Source: Tomocerus qinae | Taxonomy: Eukaryota; Arthropoda; Collembola; Entomobryomorpha; Tomoceridae | Direction of reading: 5' to 3' | Assembly: GCA_020055645.1 (NCBI GenBank) | Contig: CM034546.1 | Location: 10,602,001 to 10,666,000 of the forward strand | Length of the DNA: 64,000 nt | Part shown: positions 10,920 through 21,807 of the stretch, one piece after another | Position numbering within the stretch: position 1 is the stretch's first letter | How the letters are laid out: each line of letters starts with the position of its first letter | Program-made: the position numbers and the translations under genes | The notes under the pieces: model-generated | What the model was told of the DNA's origin: nothing | The model's input: the letters and a program-made list of their open reading frames with translations, nothing else | The model's database searches: none

Positions 10920-12178
10920 TTATCTGTCATTTAGAAAACGGGAATTCTTTACAGCATCTTGATAACTTGGTGGTGCCTCTAGAAACAGAAATAGTATATT
11001 GTATTAGATACTTTAGTTTAACAAATTAAAATTGGTGCACCAATTGACCAATTAAGTCCTATGACCTTGTAATGTAATTAAATCTTGCCAAAATCTATTT
11101 ACAAAGTTTTAAACCAAAATCTATTTACAAAGTTTTAAACCAAAATCTATTTACAAAGTTTTAAACCAAAATCTATTTACAAAGTTTTAAACCAAAATCT
11201 ATTATAGTGCCATTTCTACAAACAACGACAATTATCATTTCAAACAAATGCTTACCAAATGGAGATGGGTCTGTATGTTTTGTATTCCCAAAACCAGGAT
11301 TAAAAGGAGGCTGTGACAATTCAAGGCTTTTGAAGTAACAAATTATATAATTTTAAGTTAGACATGGTCGGTAAGTGTACAAGAATGATTTGGATCTTTT
11401 ATGCATATAGAATTGAATTTTAAAAATCATTTTGCATGAAATATTTTCTGCATTTACTTAATTGCTACTGAAGTTGTGTTTAAGATTTCCGCATTTGTTT
11501 CTGCATCTGCATTTGGTTGCATTGCTTCTGTTGAATGGATAACTGAAATCAAAAACAAAATTTCTATTTCCTCGGCCAAATTGAAAGACACTATCATGAT
11601 CGTAGCTTTCGTAGAACTATAAAATTAGACTTACGCTGATTTTCAGAACATAACCATTTTTTGATCTTTGCTTTTTTGGTGTCACACCAAATACAAAAAC
11701 CACCTATTAGAGTAACAACTAGGAAGACAGAGAAAATGGTCCAGCCTCTGTGAATTTCAATTCAAAGAAACATTTAGTCAAATTTTAATTAATACATAAT
11801 ATTGAAGTATTCCATATACACGATGAGTCACAATGACTGCAATTGGCTTCAAGGTTAAATAAAATTGAACACATTTTTAAAAATTATCGTTTTTAAACTT
11901 AAAATTCCATTTCCTGAAAAATCGCTGAATTAAAATTTTAGAAATAACAGACAGATAGCTCTAACCCAATAATGCAGATTAAAAATGGTAATTCACAAAG
12001 CAATAGAGAAATAATACAAAGTAAAGCTCCAAATTTTTGTATTTAATGGTGTTTAAGATGTATTTTACAGTAATTTATAATTTACTTACTCTTTGTTGTT
12101 AAATTCAGTCTGTTGTGCGTTGATACCTTCAAAAAAAGACGCAAGGGAAATTAGTAAACCAACAAGGATGAAATCCAT
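10920..12178 (-). CDS. Small single-pass membrane protein with PPSY tail (copy A)
   Basis: Unrecognised family, modelled as five exons: 12090-12178, 11635-11747, 11458-11542, 11256-11326, 10920-10978. All introns are GT-AG and the frame is continuous (417 nt, 138 residues). Residues 1-23 form a signal peptide (MDFILVGLLISLASFF). About ten ectodomain residues follow, then a membrane helix (IFSVFLVVTLIGGFCIWC) ending in juxtamembrane cysteines. The cytoplasmic part is basic, then Ser/Thr/Gln-rich, then proline-rich (SQPPFNPGFG). It ends with PPSY at 122-125 and the tail QDAVKNSRFLNDR. PPxY is the canonical ligand of WW domains, for example of Nedd4-type ligases, so an adaptor role is inferred, not shown. 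It is the best preserved copy, with every exon intact. Confidence 0.7.
11088..11203. repeat. 26-bp tandem repeat in intron 4 of copy A
   Basis: Four and a half near-identical copies of a 26-base unit beginning CCAAAATCTATTTAC, located between exons 4 and 5. The copies are nearly identical, so the expansion is recent. The other cluster members lack it at the matching place. Confidence 0.9.
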
Positions 12179-12292
12179 TTTAAAAAATTTAATTGCTGTC
12201 AGCTGTTGCATCCGTTTGCACTAGAATCAAACATTAAGTTTGAAATGAAGGACATTTGTCGTAAAATTACGAATTGAACTTAACAGACGCGA
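12179..12292 (-). promoter_or_regulatory. Conserved upstream block of copy A
   Basis: The sequence immediately upstream of the copy A start codon matches that upstream of copy B (17368-17482) almost base for base through TAACAGACGCG. Introns of the same genes have diverged much more. It is likely 5' UTR and core promoter. No TATA position can be fixed with confidence. Confidence 0.5.
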
Positions 12293-14030
12293 AATGGAGA
12301 CGGCGAGATGGCTATAATAACAGGTCAGTTAACGAAATAAAATTGTGTTTAATGGTTTATAATATAGTGTAGGTGTAGATATTTATTTATTTGCGTCAGC
12401 ACAACAAAAAAAAGATTAAATGTCTTAAAGTAATCTTATCAGAGAAGTGCAGGGTAGTAATTATATTTATATTATATATTATGAGTACGATATCAGACTA
12501 AGGATTTAACTAACTCTACCAGTTATTGTTATCAGTTGATGTAATACAAAATACCTCAAACAGGCAAATTCATTGAAAGGAACTAAGCCAGCAGAGGTAT
12601 ATAATATTATATGTAACTACCCTCTCTGAAATTGTTGATTGGAACTTTCGGAATACCTTTTGATTAATTATAGCCACTGGCTAGTTGGCAGGTGGCCAGG
12701 GGACAAAATGGGCAAAAGTAAAAAAATATGCTTTTAAAATTAGCACAAAAAATTTTCAAACTTACGCAGGTAATTAACTGTTTGTCCTTGAAAATCGGAG
12801 CGAATTATATTGTAACAAGCTTGATTTTTAGGATAAAATAATTACGACTTAGACTTTTGCCTCTTTTGCCCGGGTGGGTGGGCAAAATGTAAATTGCATG
12901 ACTGAAATAGAAAACTCTGAAAACATCCAGAAAGTCCCTTGATCTAAAATTTGCAATAAGCATTATTAGGTTGTTGGTGCTGAAACTGAAGCGCAATATA
13001 CATTTTTTGGGTAGTTGGTAGTGAAAATTTGCGCAATATATATTTTAGGTTGTTGTTAGTCAAACTGCTCAATGTTCAAATGAAAAGGAATAAAATTAAA
13101 AGTTAAGGGACCGTATTTTATATTATATAGCGCAATATAGTTGAGCTATATAATATGGTGATGGTGTAAAATCATCTTTTTCAAATTAACATATTGTAGG
13201 ATTTGTGATCGATGCTCACTGTTGTCAAACTGGCGCTCATTCATACATATGATTGAAACCATTAGCTGTTCGGTGCGTCAGGGATGATGGTAATCTGCAT
13301 AAGCAGAGTTAAGCTTGCATCATTACATAATCTGGAACATTGAAGCAGCCACACCAGCTTAATGCATCAAAGTCAAAACTAGTGATTGTATTGTCAACCC
13401 AGACGTTTGACTGAATTATTCAGGCTTAGTATGCAATTTATACACTCAAAATAACAATGTATTAAAATACATTTGAAATGAACATTTACGTTACAGATAC
13501 TTAGCGCTAACATGCATCAACTCAAAAAGGATGATTGTAATAGTTTTACATCTACATCAGAACATTGATAAATACGCTTACTACCTAAATAACTTGACAG
13601 TAACATAATACTACGAACATCTATCATATTTATTCAGGGCCTAACAACACTGGGAGTCTCTATATAGATACTGTATTCAATAGCTATTCAATGCGATAGA
13701 GTAATAAAATTCACATGCAAATATATTAATCTTTATGCCGTCCCCATAGATATAGTAACTAGTAACTAGTGAAGTACGATCACATGATTGAACTTTGTTT
13801 ACATTTCGTATTTAATTAAAGCGAGGCAAAATACAAACAATGCTGCTTATCTAATAGAAACACAAAAGTCACATTCCCAATGTTGTCAAAAATATAGATT
13901 GAGCTTTTGAATTTAGCCCTCTGTTTTCTTAATTCACTCTTAGCCTGTTCTTCGCAGGTCATAAAAATGCAATATATATTGAATGAACGTAGTCTTCTCA
14001 TCTAGATGCTATATAGTTACTATATCTATG
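12293..14030. other. Intergenic, no gene seen
   Basis: Contains the cluster-flank repeat at 12430-12580. A short block at 13619-13680 (TTTATTCAGGGCCTAACAAC) also occurs at 17522-17575 upstream of copy B. In copy B it lies about 150 bases from the start codon and here about 1.4 kb, so extra DNA of about 1.3 kb seems to have entered this flank. Confidence 0.5.
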
Positions 14031-14212
14031 ACCGTCCCTTAAATAACCATTTAGCCTAAATCCATTTTTCGTTTTTTGTACGAAATAGCCTGTATTCACT
14101 TTTTGTTTGGTTATTGCGGATATTTAGTACACAAAACAAAATGGGGATTTAGGCCATTTCATACACAAAACGAAAAATAGACTTAGGCTAATTTGTTCCT
14201 TAAGTGACGATA
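14031..14212. mobile_element. Small MITE sharing CGTCCCTTAA termini
   Basis: A 182-bp inverted-repeat element. The left end ACCGTCCCTTAAATAACC and right end TTCCTTAAGTGACGAT are imperfect inverted repeats. The internal block around TTAGCCTAAATCCATTTTTCG is mirrored by CGAAAAATAGACTTAGGCTAA. It has the same terminal signature as the 608-bp element at 2142-2749 and looks like an older or internally deleted relative. Confidence 0.6.
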
Positions 14213-15022
14213 TGTGGTACGAAGAGCCTAAATACACAAGTCCACTTCTAAACCGAAAAGTATTATTGAATTCCATGTGACAGTTTTAAAAACCATTTAA
14301 AAATTTTGGATGTCACCCACATTGAGTTAAAATCACCCGAAATGTCATCTTTAGCAAATAATATTTACTTCTTGATACTTAAAAACTTTTCTGAGATACC
14401 TTTGTTCCATTTTTTGAATAAAACCTCCGAGAATCAAATATGCATATTTATCATTTTTTAAAAGCGTCAATTCCTAAAATTATATTTGTTGACTCATACA
14501 ACAACACACTGCCACAATTTAAACCAATGGGACACGTCGAGCAATAATAAATGATACAATCAGATGTAAAAATTCTTGGCAGCGTAAACTACATGAACTT
14601 GTCATGCAATATTTCGCACAGCCGATTTTTATGCAAACGTTAAGTAAAGTTTTGACGTAGTAGGATATTGATTTTAACTGATCTAAGCCTGGATTTACGA
14701 CGATATCATTCAACTGAATTTTAAAAATGACCACCCACCTTTGTATTATTCTACTACGCAAAACAGTGCATTATGTATAGATTGTTCTGCTCTGCCGGCT
14801 GGGTATAATTTGTGTATAGCCCATAGCCGTGTATACAAAAGCATAATTATTACAATGTCAATATAGTAATTATATAATCACCAATTGATACAAACAATAC
14901 ATAATTATCTGTCACAATTATATCAATCATTATACCATTCTAACTGATTAGATTTTAAGCCTTTGGGACAATGCATAGCTGATGTAAAAGAAGGATATAT
15001 AACTATACCGCATTAATCTTAC

Positions 15023-15157
15023 CTTTCCTGTTTGCTGACGATGAATTCCATCAACAAATGAATCATTCATTCTGAATCCAATGATCCATCTGCGAGAAGT
15101 ACCAAAAATAGATAATTTAACTGCACGAGGAATTCCCTGAATTGGACGCAAATGTTG
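15023..15157 (-). other. Exon-like 45-codon segment, unrecognised
   Basis: Minus-strand open segment bounded by CAG and AAGGTAAG, exactly 45 codons in phase 0-0. It encodes QHLRPIQGIPRAVKL, FGTSRRWIIGFRMND and HRQQTGK. Its duplicate near 27237-27365 keeps LRPIQRIP, SLFGTSRRWII and MNDS and ends in CAGGTACGG, but lacks the matching acceptor. The protein pattern survives better than the surrounding DNA, which hints at a former coding exon. No companion exons were found. Confidence 0.3.
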
Positions 15158-16040
15158 CTGTCAATGCTCAAGGTTTATTTATAACTATCATTACGCCTAT
15201 CTATCCGCCTGCAATATCTGTGCCTAAAGCTAAACCCATCAGCAATATAAATCTTGCAAAATTTGCATAAAAGTAATCACGATATAATTATAAGTAAATT
15301 TTGCTCATTATTAGATAACAATTTGTAAGTTAATTAATGGATGAGAATGTATTATTATGATTATTCGTTATTTCATATTTTTGAAACCAGACAATTTAAA
15401 TGTAAATTTTAAATATTTTTTGTTTAAATTTATTACTTATAATAGTATTTCATTAAATGTCTCTCGGATGACTTCAGTTTGAACAAGTGATCAAATTAAA
15501 TTAGTAAATCAGGAATTTTAGCCTTCTTAGCATTAAAATCTTCAAAACATGTGGCAAAATGATAATATAATCAACTGAACATGAGGTACATCTGAACTAG
15601 AGGCTGCAGTAGGGATAGGTAATCTACTATGAGATATTCAGTTTTTAGTATATTCGAACAAGGGATATATTTTAAATTGATACCTCCACATGTCATCTAT
15701 CGTCTTCCATTTGCATAAAAGCTGAAAAGTTAGGTATACTCCAAAGAAAGTTTCCAAAATTATTTCTAAATGAATGTGAAAATTATATACATCATGTCAA
15801 TTTATTTCCAAGATATCATACAAGTGACAATTATAGATTTCACAGTTTTTAATTAGCTAGAATCTATTTTAAATATATCACAGTTACAATTATATACAAT
15901 TAAATTAAAAAAACATGGGTTATGTTCTTTAATTGTCGTTTTTCAAGCAATAAGTTGCTCCGATTTATTAGTACCAGTAGTAAATGTTGTCCCTGGAGTT
16001 TGGCTCGGTCTTATAGAAAATCGTAACTCCTTACAGCATC

Positions 16041-17367
16041 TTAATAGCTAGGTGGTGCCTCTAAATAGAAATAGCACAACGTGCATGAGATATTAGTCTT
16101 AAATTACACCTGATATATCAACAAGTCCAATGATATAGTAATAATGTAATTAAAATCTATCGACAGAAGTTTAAATGAAAAATGCTATTGAGATTCATTT
16201 TATTCTGTAAACTGTGACAATTATCATTTCAAACATGTGCTTACCAAATGGAGGCGACTCTAAATTTATTTTATTTTCAATACCAGGATTAAAAGGAGGC
16301 TGCGGCTGCGGTTGGGACACTTCAATGCTTTTGAGGGAACAAATTCCATAATTTTATGTTAGACATGATTTATAAGTATACATAATGGTTTTTGAAACCC
16401 TTATACTTATTATTAAGTAATTTAAATATTCATTTTGGATGGAATAATTTCTGCATTTACCTCGTTACTGGAGGAATTGTGATCGAAATTGCAGTATTTG
16501 GTTGTAATGGTTGTATTGAGTTACCTGAAAACAATAAAATAATTTATTATTTTGTTGACCAAACTGAAAGCGAATTTAGTCTATTTTATCATACTGATTG
16601 AGAAACCAGTATTTCTGTCATTTTCATAAGATAATACCACCTACTTACGTTGGCTTTCAGGTACTTCTAAACAGTAAGAATTCCTTTCGACACAACCGCA
16701 GCAAAACATAAGAATAACAGCACAGCCAACAATCAAGAAAATTATTATTATCGTGGTATCCAGTTTATCTTCATACCTGTGGTAAAATCAATTCAGCGAC
16801 ATTTATTGACATTTATAACAATTAAATATTGTATTTAAAAGGTTGACATTTTATGTTCGACCATAGTAAATACTCACAATAACTGCAATTTGGTTCAAGG
16901 CTGAAATCGAACACGTTTTGAAAACATGTTTATCTTAATCTTAATATAATACTGCCTACAAAATTGCAATAAGACGTTTCCCACAATTGCTTTCTGGTCA
17001 CCAGTTGAACTGAAGCTTAGTAGATGGAGGTAGAGAATTATACATTAAAAATCCTGAAAATATCATGTTTCCATCTACTGAGCTTCAGTTCAACTGGTGA
17101 CGCTTTCAAACGTCTATTAAAATTTTTAATATTAAATGGCAGGTAGAATGTGCAGGAATTCGACTGTAGTTAGTACAATGAATATGGAAATCGTAGCGGA
17201 AAGTGAGTCACATTATTTTTACCTAGTGTTACTGTTTATATTGTAATTATGTATCATTTTATAATTATTTTATAATTTACTTACTCGCCATCGTGGTTAG
17301 ACTGTGCATCGACACTTTCGAAAGTAGACAAAAGTAAAATTAATACCCCAACAAGATTGAAATCCAT
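16041..17367 (-). CDS. Small single-pass membrane protein with PPSY tail (copy B)
   Basis: Five exons: 17285-17367, 16649-16776, 16461-16524, 16245-16327, 16041-16060 (378 nt, 125 residues), with the same intron phases as copy A. The signal peptide is MDFNLVGVLILLLSTFES. A short ectodomain contains NHDGE and YEDKLD. The helix TTIIIIFLIVGCAVILMFCC is followed by a CGCVER palmitoylation-like junction. The cytoplasmic part has a Pro/Gln run (SQPQPQPP) and ends in APPSY. The codon after Tyr is TAA where the paralogues have CAA, so the last 11 residues are lost. The former stop lies at 16011-16013. The PPSY motif is thus placed at the extreme C terminus, still potentially able to bind a WW domain. 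Confidence 0.65.
16972..17118. mobile_element. Hairpin insertion in intron 1 of copy B
   Basis: Two 32-base arms (16997-17028 and 17070-17101) are reverse complements with one mismatch, around a 41-base loop. A further outer pair AGACGTTT/AAACGTCT is present. The duplicated locus at 28.1-29.6 kb lacks it at the matching intron position, so it entered after the duplication. It is either a tiny MITE or a foldback that could be transcribed as a hairpin RNA. Confidence 0.6.
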
Positions 17368-17506
17368 TTAAAAAAATTTACTTGATGTCGCAGCTGTTGC
17401 ATTCCTTTCCACTAGAATCAAACATTAAGTTTGAAATGAAGGACATTTGTCATAAAATTACGATTTGAACTTAACAGACGCGATATATATATATATATAT
17501 ATCGCG
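17368..17506 (-). promoter_or_regulatory. Conserved upstream block of copy B with CG-capped AT palindrome
   Basis: 17368-17482 is nearly identical to 12179-12292 upstream of copy A. It runs directly into a perfect 28-base palindrome at 17479-17506, a TA repeat capped by CGCG at each end. The palindrome is absent from copy A. The shared part is likely 5' UTR or promoter. Confidence 0.5.
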
Positions 17507-19263
17507 TTATATACAGTCATCTATTATATTTATTCAGGGCCTAACAACATTTTGAGTTTGAGTGAGTCTCTATATTATTAAGTTACAGCCGATGCTGCAC
17601 GCTAGCTTGATTCATGGTTCTGTTCTACAGTATATCTTCTGTGCATTGTTTGATTTATGTTTACACTATTAGACTACTATGAATTATAAATTTCTACTAT
17701 TGCCCCATAATCAATGATATCCATAAATATGTATTATATGTAATTCTAAAACTAAACTCGCACAAAGCAATGCTGTTTAGTTTTTTAATTATGGCTTGGG
17801 AGTAGAAATTCATCAGCATGTTTTTGATTTATGTTGAATCCACCTTGTTCGATGACATCGGTAGATTTTGACACTGTGGATTTTTCTTCCAGCTTCTTCA
17901 TGTTTTTTATATTTTTGCCTGGAAGGAGGAGAGAATTTGTGTGGGGAGGATTGTGAGGGTTGGCCCGTTGGATTGAACGACAATTCCGCCGCTCCGTCAT
18001 AAGGGAATGCAAACGGAAAAAATTGGAACTGAAAAAAGTTTCAAATGTCACTTGATTGAGTCTACTAAAAAAGAATTACGCAAATTACATGTCGATACTG
18101 CTGTCATTCCTGGAGGTTGCACTAAATATGTACAAGCAGCTGATGTGTGTTAGATTAGATACTGTACAACATTTGTTATTTGTTTATTACTATACTTTGG
18201 GTTTACCCCAGCCCATCAGGAGGACTAGTGTATTTGGAAAATAAACAGTCCAGAAACAAATCTCTGCGAAGTAGTAAAATCATTTTTTTATTCAAAACAT
18301 TTCATCTGTTTATATTAGGTAATTTATAAAAATAGCGTCCGTTGGATTTAAATATTCACTGCTTAGCTCTAGCCCGTTCAAGCAAATAGCCATATTTTTA
18401 GTGCAGCTTTAGGTTCTTCGATTTTGGTATAGGTAACCTTAAGCAACGTCTTCTAAAAAAAGTGACATTTTCTATCTTTCAAATTCAGAGAGACGGTGGA
18501 GACAAAAGCTGGAAATTCAAATTTCATTTTGTCATTTCAAGCTTTAATACTTAGATTACTAATGAAATAATAGGCTTATCGATTATTTTAGTTTTACTTT
18601 CCACAGTGGAATGACGAATGTCTGTAATACAGTATCTGTTGTACTTTCACCAAGAAAGACAAATCGATTTCCGGAGAAGAACTTCTTTGAATTATTTATT
18701 TGGTTGAGGCCTTGAGACTAAAGTCACGAATATTATAGAATTTAATGCTTTATGCTTAGGCCAACTTCTACAATGTATATAGTCTACACGAGCAGCGATT
18801 AGGTTACAAAGCGGTATAATTTGCCGAAGGTCTGTAATACCTTGCTTTGTTAAGCCTTCGGTAAGGAATACAAATCCGTGGTTAGAGAATAGCCACTTTC
18901 AATTTTTTAGTATTTTGCTTCATACTTGAGAAATTCAGGAATGTTATAGAATTTAATGTCTATATATAATAATAATAGGAATGTCTGCTTTTACAAAGTA
19001 GAGTCTGAAAGAGAAGCGAGTATAGATTCCCTAACTAAAGCCTTGTGGCAGATATTAATAACTTCAGTTTCAGTTCGCACTATCAGTAAGTTATAAAATT
19101 GGTTCATTTATTACTGTGTGTCTTTTTGTTAATCGAAGATGGAAACGTAAAGACGTCGTAGGTATTGAAAAAAATGTTATATTCATATAATTTTGCTGCC
19201 AAAATCTTTGAGTAGCCAATATGTGAAAGAAGAGATATTTCATAGTATCACAGTAGTAGATTA
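17507..19263. other. Intergenic, no firm gene
   Basis: A minus-strand frame of 88 codons at 17785-18051 has ordinary composition but no recognisable domain and no paralogue here; I do not call it. At 18660-18990 two diverged blocks repeat GAATTTAATGC and AATATTATAG, suggesting an old duplication. Confidence 0.4.
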
Positions 19264-19760
19264 GGAAAGTATAAATATATTCATAAAATGCTTTAAATGG
19301 CTTTCTTTAAGAACTTTGGAAGTTGCGTAAACATAAAATAAGCATGTATAAAATATGTGATGTGTTTGAAATGATTCTAAATGGCGAAAAATACAGTCTT
19401 AGCACACATTGTAAGGTATCCATGGGGTTAATAAAACCGTGAATCAGTCTCTACTCGTTATTACATAAATATTGCCACATTTCCATCTGTGTATTACATC
19501 TGTTTGTTAAATTAGTGGTTAAGCTTTCGCCGGAAGACGATGAATCAGCAAGAAAATAATATTTCTGTCGAATCACAAACGAAATGCATAACAAATGTAT
19601 TAAGTAACTGTATATAAAAATGGAGTAGTAGTAATATCTGAAGCATTCAACAGGTATCAAAGAAGACTGACTGGCGTCTGCTGAAGGCCTTTTTGTCTCA
19701 GAGACATGAAGTGGTAATTCAAACACACGTGTATGTTATGAATATTGAATGATATACCTT
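19264..19760. repeat. Direct duplication, copy 1
   Basis: An uninterrupted segment of about 500 bp. Its parts recur in the same order at 19838-20154 and 20925-21085. Shared landmarks include TTCCATCTGTGTATTACATC, TCACAAACGAAATG and TCTCAGAGACATGAAGT. The minus-strand frame here ends in NRCNTQMEMWQYLCN, and that of the second copy in NRCNTQMEMSEYLCN. I do not treat either as a demonstrated gene. Confidence 0.7.
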
Positions 19761-20154
19761 GAAGTAAAACATAGTCTATGTATATAGCTCATCTATCCCC
19801 TCAAAGCATTTACAAGTATGGCAGTTTGGAGCTTAGGGAACTATAAATATTTAACTAATTTTAAAATGCTTTAAATGAGTATCTTTAGGATATTTTTCCA
19901 GTTTCGTAAGCCTATATAAAATTTGTGGTGTATTTGATTCTAAATGACAAAAAATACAGTCTTAGCTTATATGCTAAAGTACACCAAAGACCGGAAATAA
20001 GTCTCTAATTGTAATTACATAAATATTCCGACATTTCCATCTGTGTATTACATCTGTTTGTTAATGTATTGGTTAAGCTTACACCAACAGGCAAGCAATG
20101 AATCAAAAAAGAAAATAATATTATTTCTGTCGGATCACAAACGAAATGAAGTAC

Positions 20155-20630
20155 TGAATTTTGAATAAAATTCGCCGCTAATACATAAAATACCTTTGCA
20201 GCTGACGATTGTTGTCCCAATTTGACTACCTAACTTAACGTGTTGTAATTATTCCGAGAAAGAGTCTCGTCAAATTCTTTGGGACTGAATTGAACTGAAT
20301 TGGGACAAAATCGTCCTTATTTACTTGTTGAATTATTAATTTTAAATTTAATTAAATGAGAATTTTTATAAATTAAATGAAAGTTGGCTGTACCAAGCGA
20401 ATAAATGTCGTTTAAAGTTTAAATGACTTTTTAACTACTTTCAGTCAACATTCAAATATAAATCTTAATTAGAAAAATTTTAGAGAAAATAGACCATGAA
20501 AACTTATTTTAATGTGCCGTTTGTGTATCTCTAGTAGGTATTCACTATAATTTACCATTTTTACCATTAAATAGATTTTTTACCATTGCATTAAGTGGAT
20601 GTAATGGCTAAAAGGTGGTAAATTTTATAA
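20155..20630. mobile_element. Diverged copy of the TTTACCATTTTTACC MITE
   Basis: Shares an interior (AATTTTGAATAAA, GACGATTGTTGTC) and a right end (TTTACCATTTTTACCATTAA, AAAGGTGGTAAATTTT) with the better preserved element at 24969-25557. The left terminus and target duplication are not recognisable, so it is an older or truncated copy. Confidence 0.5.
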
Positions 20631-20637
20631 AGCAGAA

Positions 20638-20925
20638 TGACGTTGAGGACGAAGAAAAGGATGTTGATCTAACAGAGCCTATGGACGTAACTCTATCCTC
20701 TGACGACGACGTTGAAAAATAAACTCCTTTCAATGTACTCATCCAGTAGATTTATAATTTAATTTTGCATTGAAATAATACAAACATTTGATTTGCCCTT
20801 CGAAATATAGTTCCCCATATCATAATAATTCCCCATGTGGGGAACTATAAGAATATTTTTGACGAAAAAATGGTCTCCAAATGGGAGTTCCCCTGGGGAA
20901 CTAAATCGATTAATACGGTAAGTCT
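20638..20925 (+). mobile_element. 3' remnant of a pogo-like DNA transposon
   Basis: Begins with a short acidic reading frame that ends at a TAA (LTEPMDVTLSSDDDVEK). Acidic ends of this kind are typical of pogo/Tigger transposases. A non-coding part with AATTCCCC...GGGGAACT inverted motifs follows, ending in AATACGGTA. A homologous remnant is at 26475-26820. Only the 3' part is present. Confidence 0.4.
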
Positions 20926-21085
20926 ATACTTTATAATAGAGTTGCATTTAGAAGTAGTAATATCGGAAGCATTAGATAGATATCAAAGTGGACAGACTGG
21001 CGTCAGTGGAAGGTCTTTGTTTCTCAGAGACATGAAGTAGGGATTCAAACACAAGTGTATATTATGAATAATGGATGATAACTAG

Positions 21086-21807
21086 AAGGAAAGAATAGTC
21101 TATTTAGATAGCTCATACTCATACTTCAACTTAAAGGATTTCCGCATAAGGCAGATTGGACCTGGGTATTTCTCCCAGTGGTCATTTAAAGGTTTGATAA
21201 CGGTATTTCCGTGAAATATTTTTTGAAGGTGATACATAAGTGAAAGGTAAAAGACAACCGTATTTACAGGGAAAAATTGGATTTTTTCGGCATTAAATCG
21301 TGGTTCTAAATCCCAAAATATAATTATATCACACATTATATAAAATTTATTACAATTTATTAATGAGCATGGGCTATTGAAACCATTATAATGTATACGT
21401 TCGACTTTTTTTGTTCCTAAGCAAACCAAATGAGTTTCAAAGCTTGCTTTTGATGTGTTTAAAATTTTCATGTCCATTTTCCCGTTTTGTGTGACATTGT
21501 AATAATAAATAGCCCAGCATCGATCGAGCAGGACATTGGTCTGCTACGCTGTTTTCGTTATTTTAAGTATCGTGTTCTCCTTCCGCCTTTGTTTGCTTTC
21601 ATAAGCTTTATAAATAGAATGGCTTCGAGCGGAACATAAAAACTATAAAGGAATGAAACCAATTTTCCTCACAGTACAGTTGTTTCTTTCCACTTTATAC
21701 TTAAATATGAATACAAATCTCATTCCTTCTTCTATACAATTTTTTGTTTCTTTTCATCGCCCAGTGCGCCCTGACCAGATATAATTTAAAATTAAATAAG
21801 TATCAAT
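21086..21807. other. Upstream region of receptor gene
   Basis: A minus-strand open frame of 125 codons (21100-21477) has no recognised domain, signal peptide or paralogue, and I leave it uncalled. The rest is probably the 5' flank of the receptor gene that starts at 21808. Confidence 0.35.

Larger units (their letters stand above)
14724..17190. repeat. Segmental duplication, copy 1 (contains gene copy B)
   Basis: Direct-orientation match to 26931-29640. Landmarks in the same order are AAAATGACCAC at the left edge, TGGGTATAATTTGTGT, the exon-like segment near 15023-15157, blocks at 15760-16010, exons 5 to 2 of the small membrane protein, and GATTCGACTGTAGTTA-like sequence at the right edge. 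Single differences are scattered throughout, so the duplication is not recent. Confidence 0.75.
19838..21085. repeat. Direct duplication, copy 2, split by insertions
   Basis: The second copy of the 19264-19760 segment is interrupted at about 20154. Its right part resumes at about 20925 (AGTAGTAATATCGGAAGC). The 770 bp between holds an hAT-MITE-like piece and a pogo-like remnant, so it was split after duplication. Confidence 0.65.

Noticed and set aside
17479-17506. Possible replication or CRISPR-like palindrome
   Set aside because: A single TA microsatellite capped by CGCG, with no repeat-spacer structure; arthropod context.
17785-18051. Minus-strand frame of 88 codons
   Set aside because: No signal peptide, domain, paralogue or convincing splice partners.
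21100-21477. Minus-strand frame of 125 codons upstream of a receptor
   Set aside because: Length is notable, but composition and lack of any recognisable motif do not support a gene.
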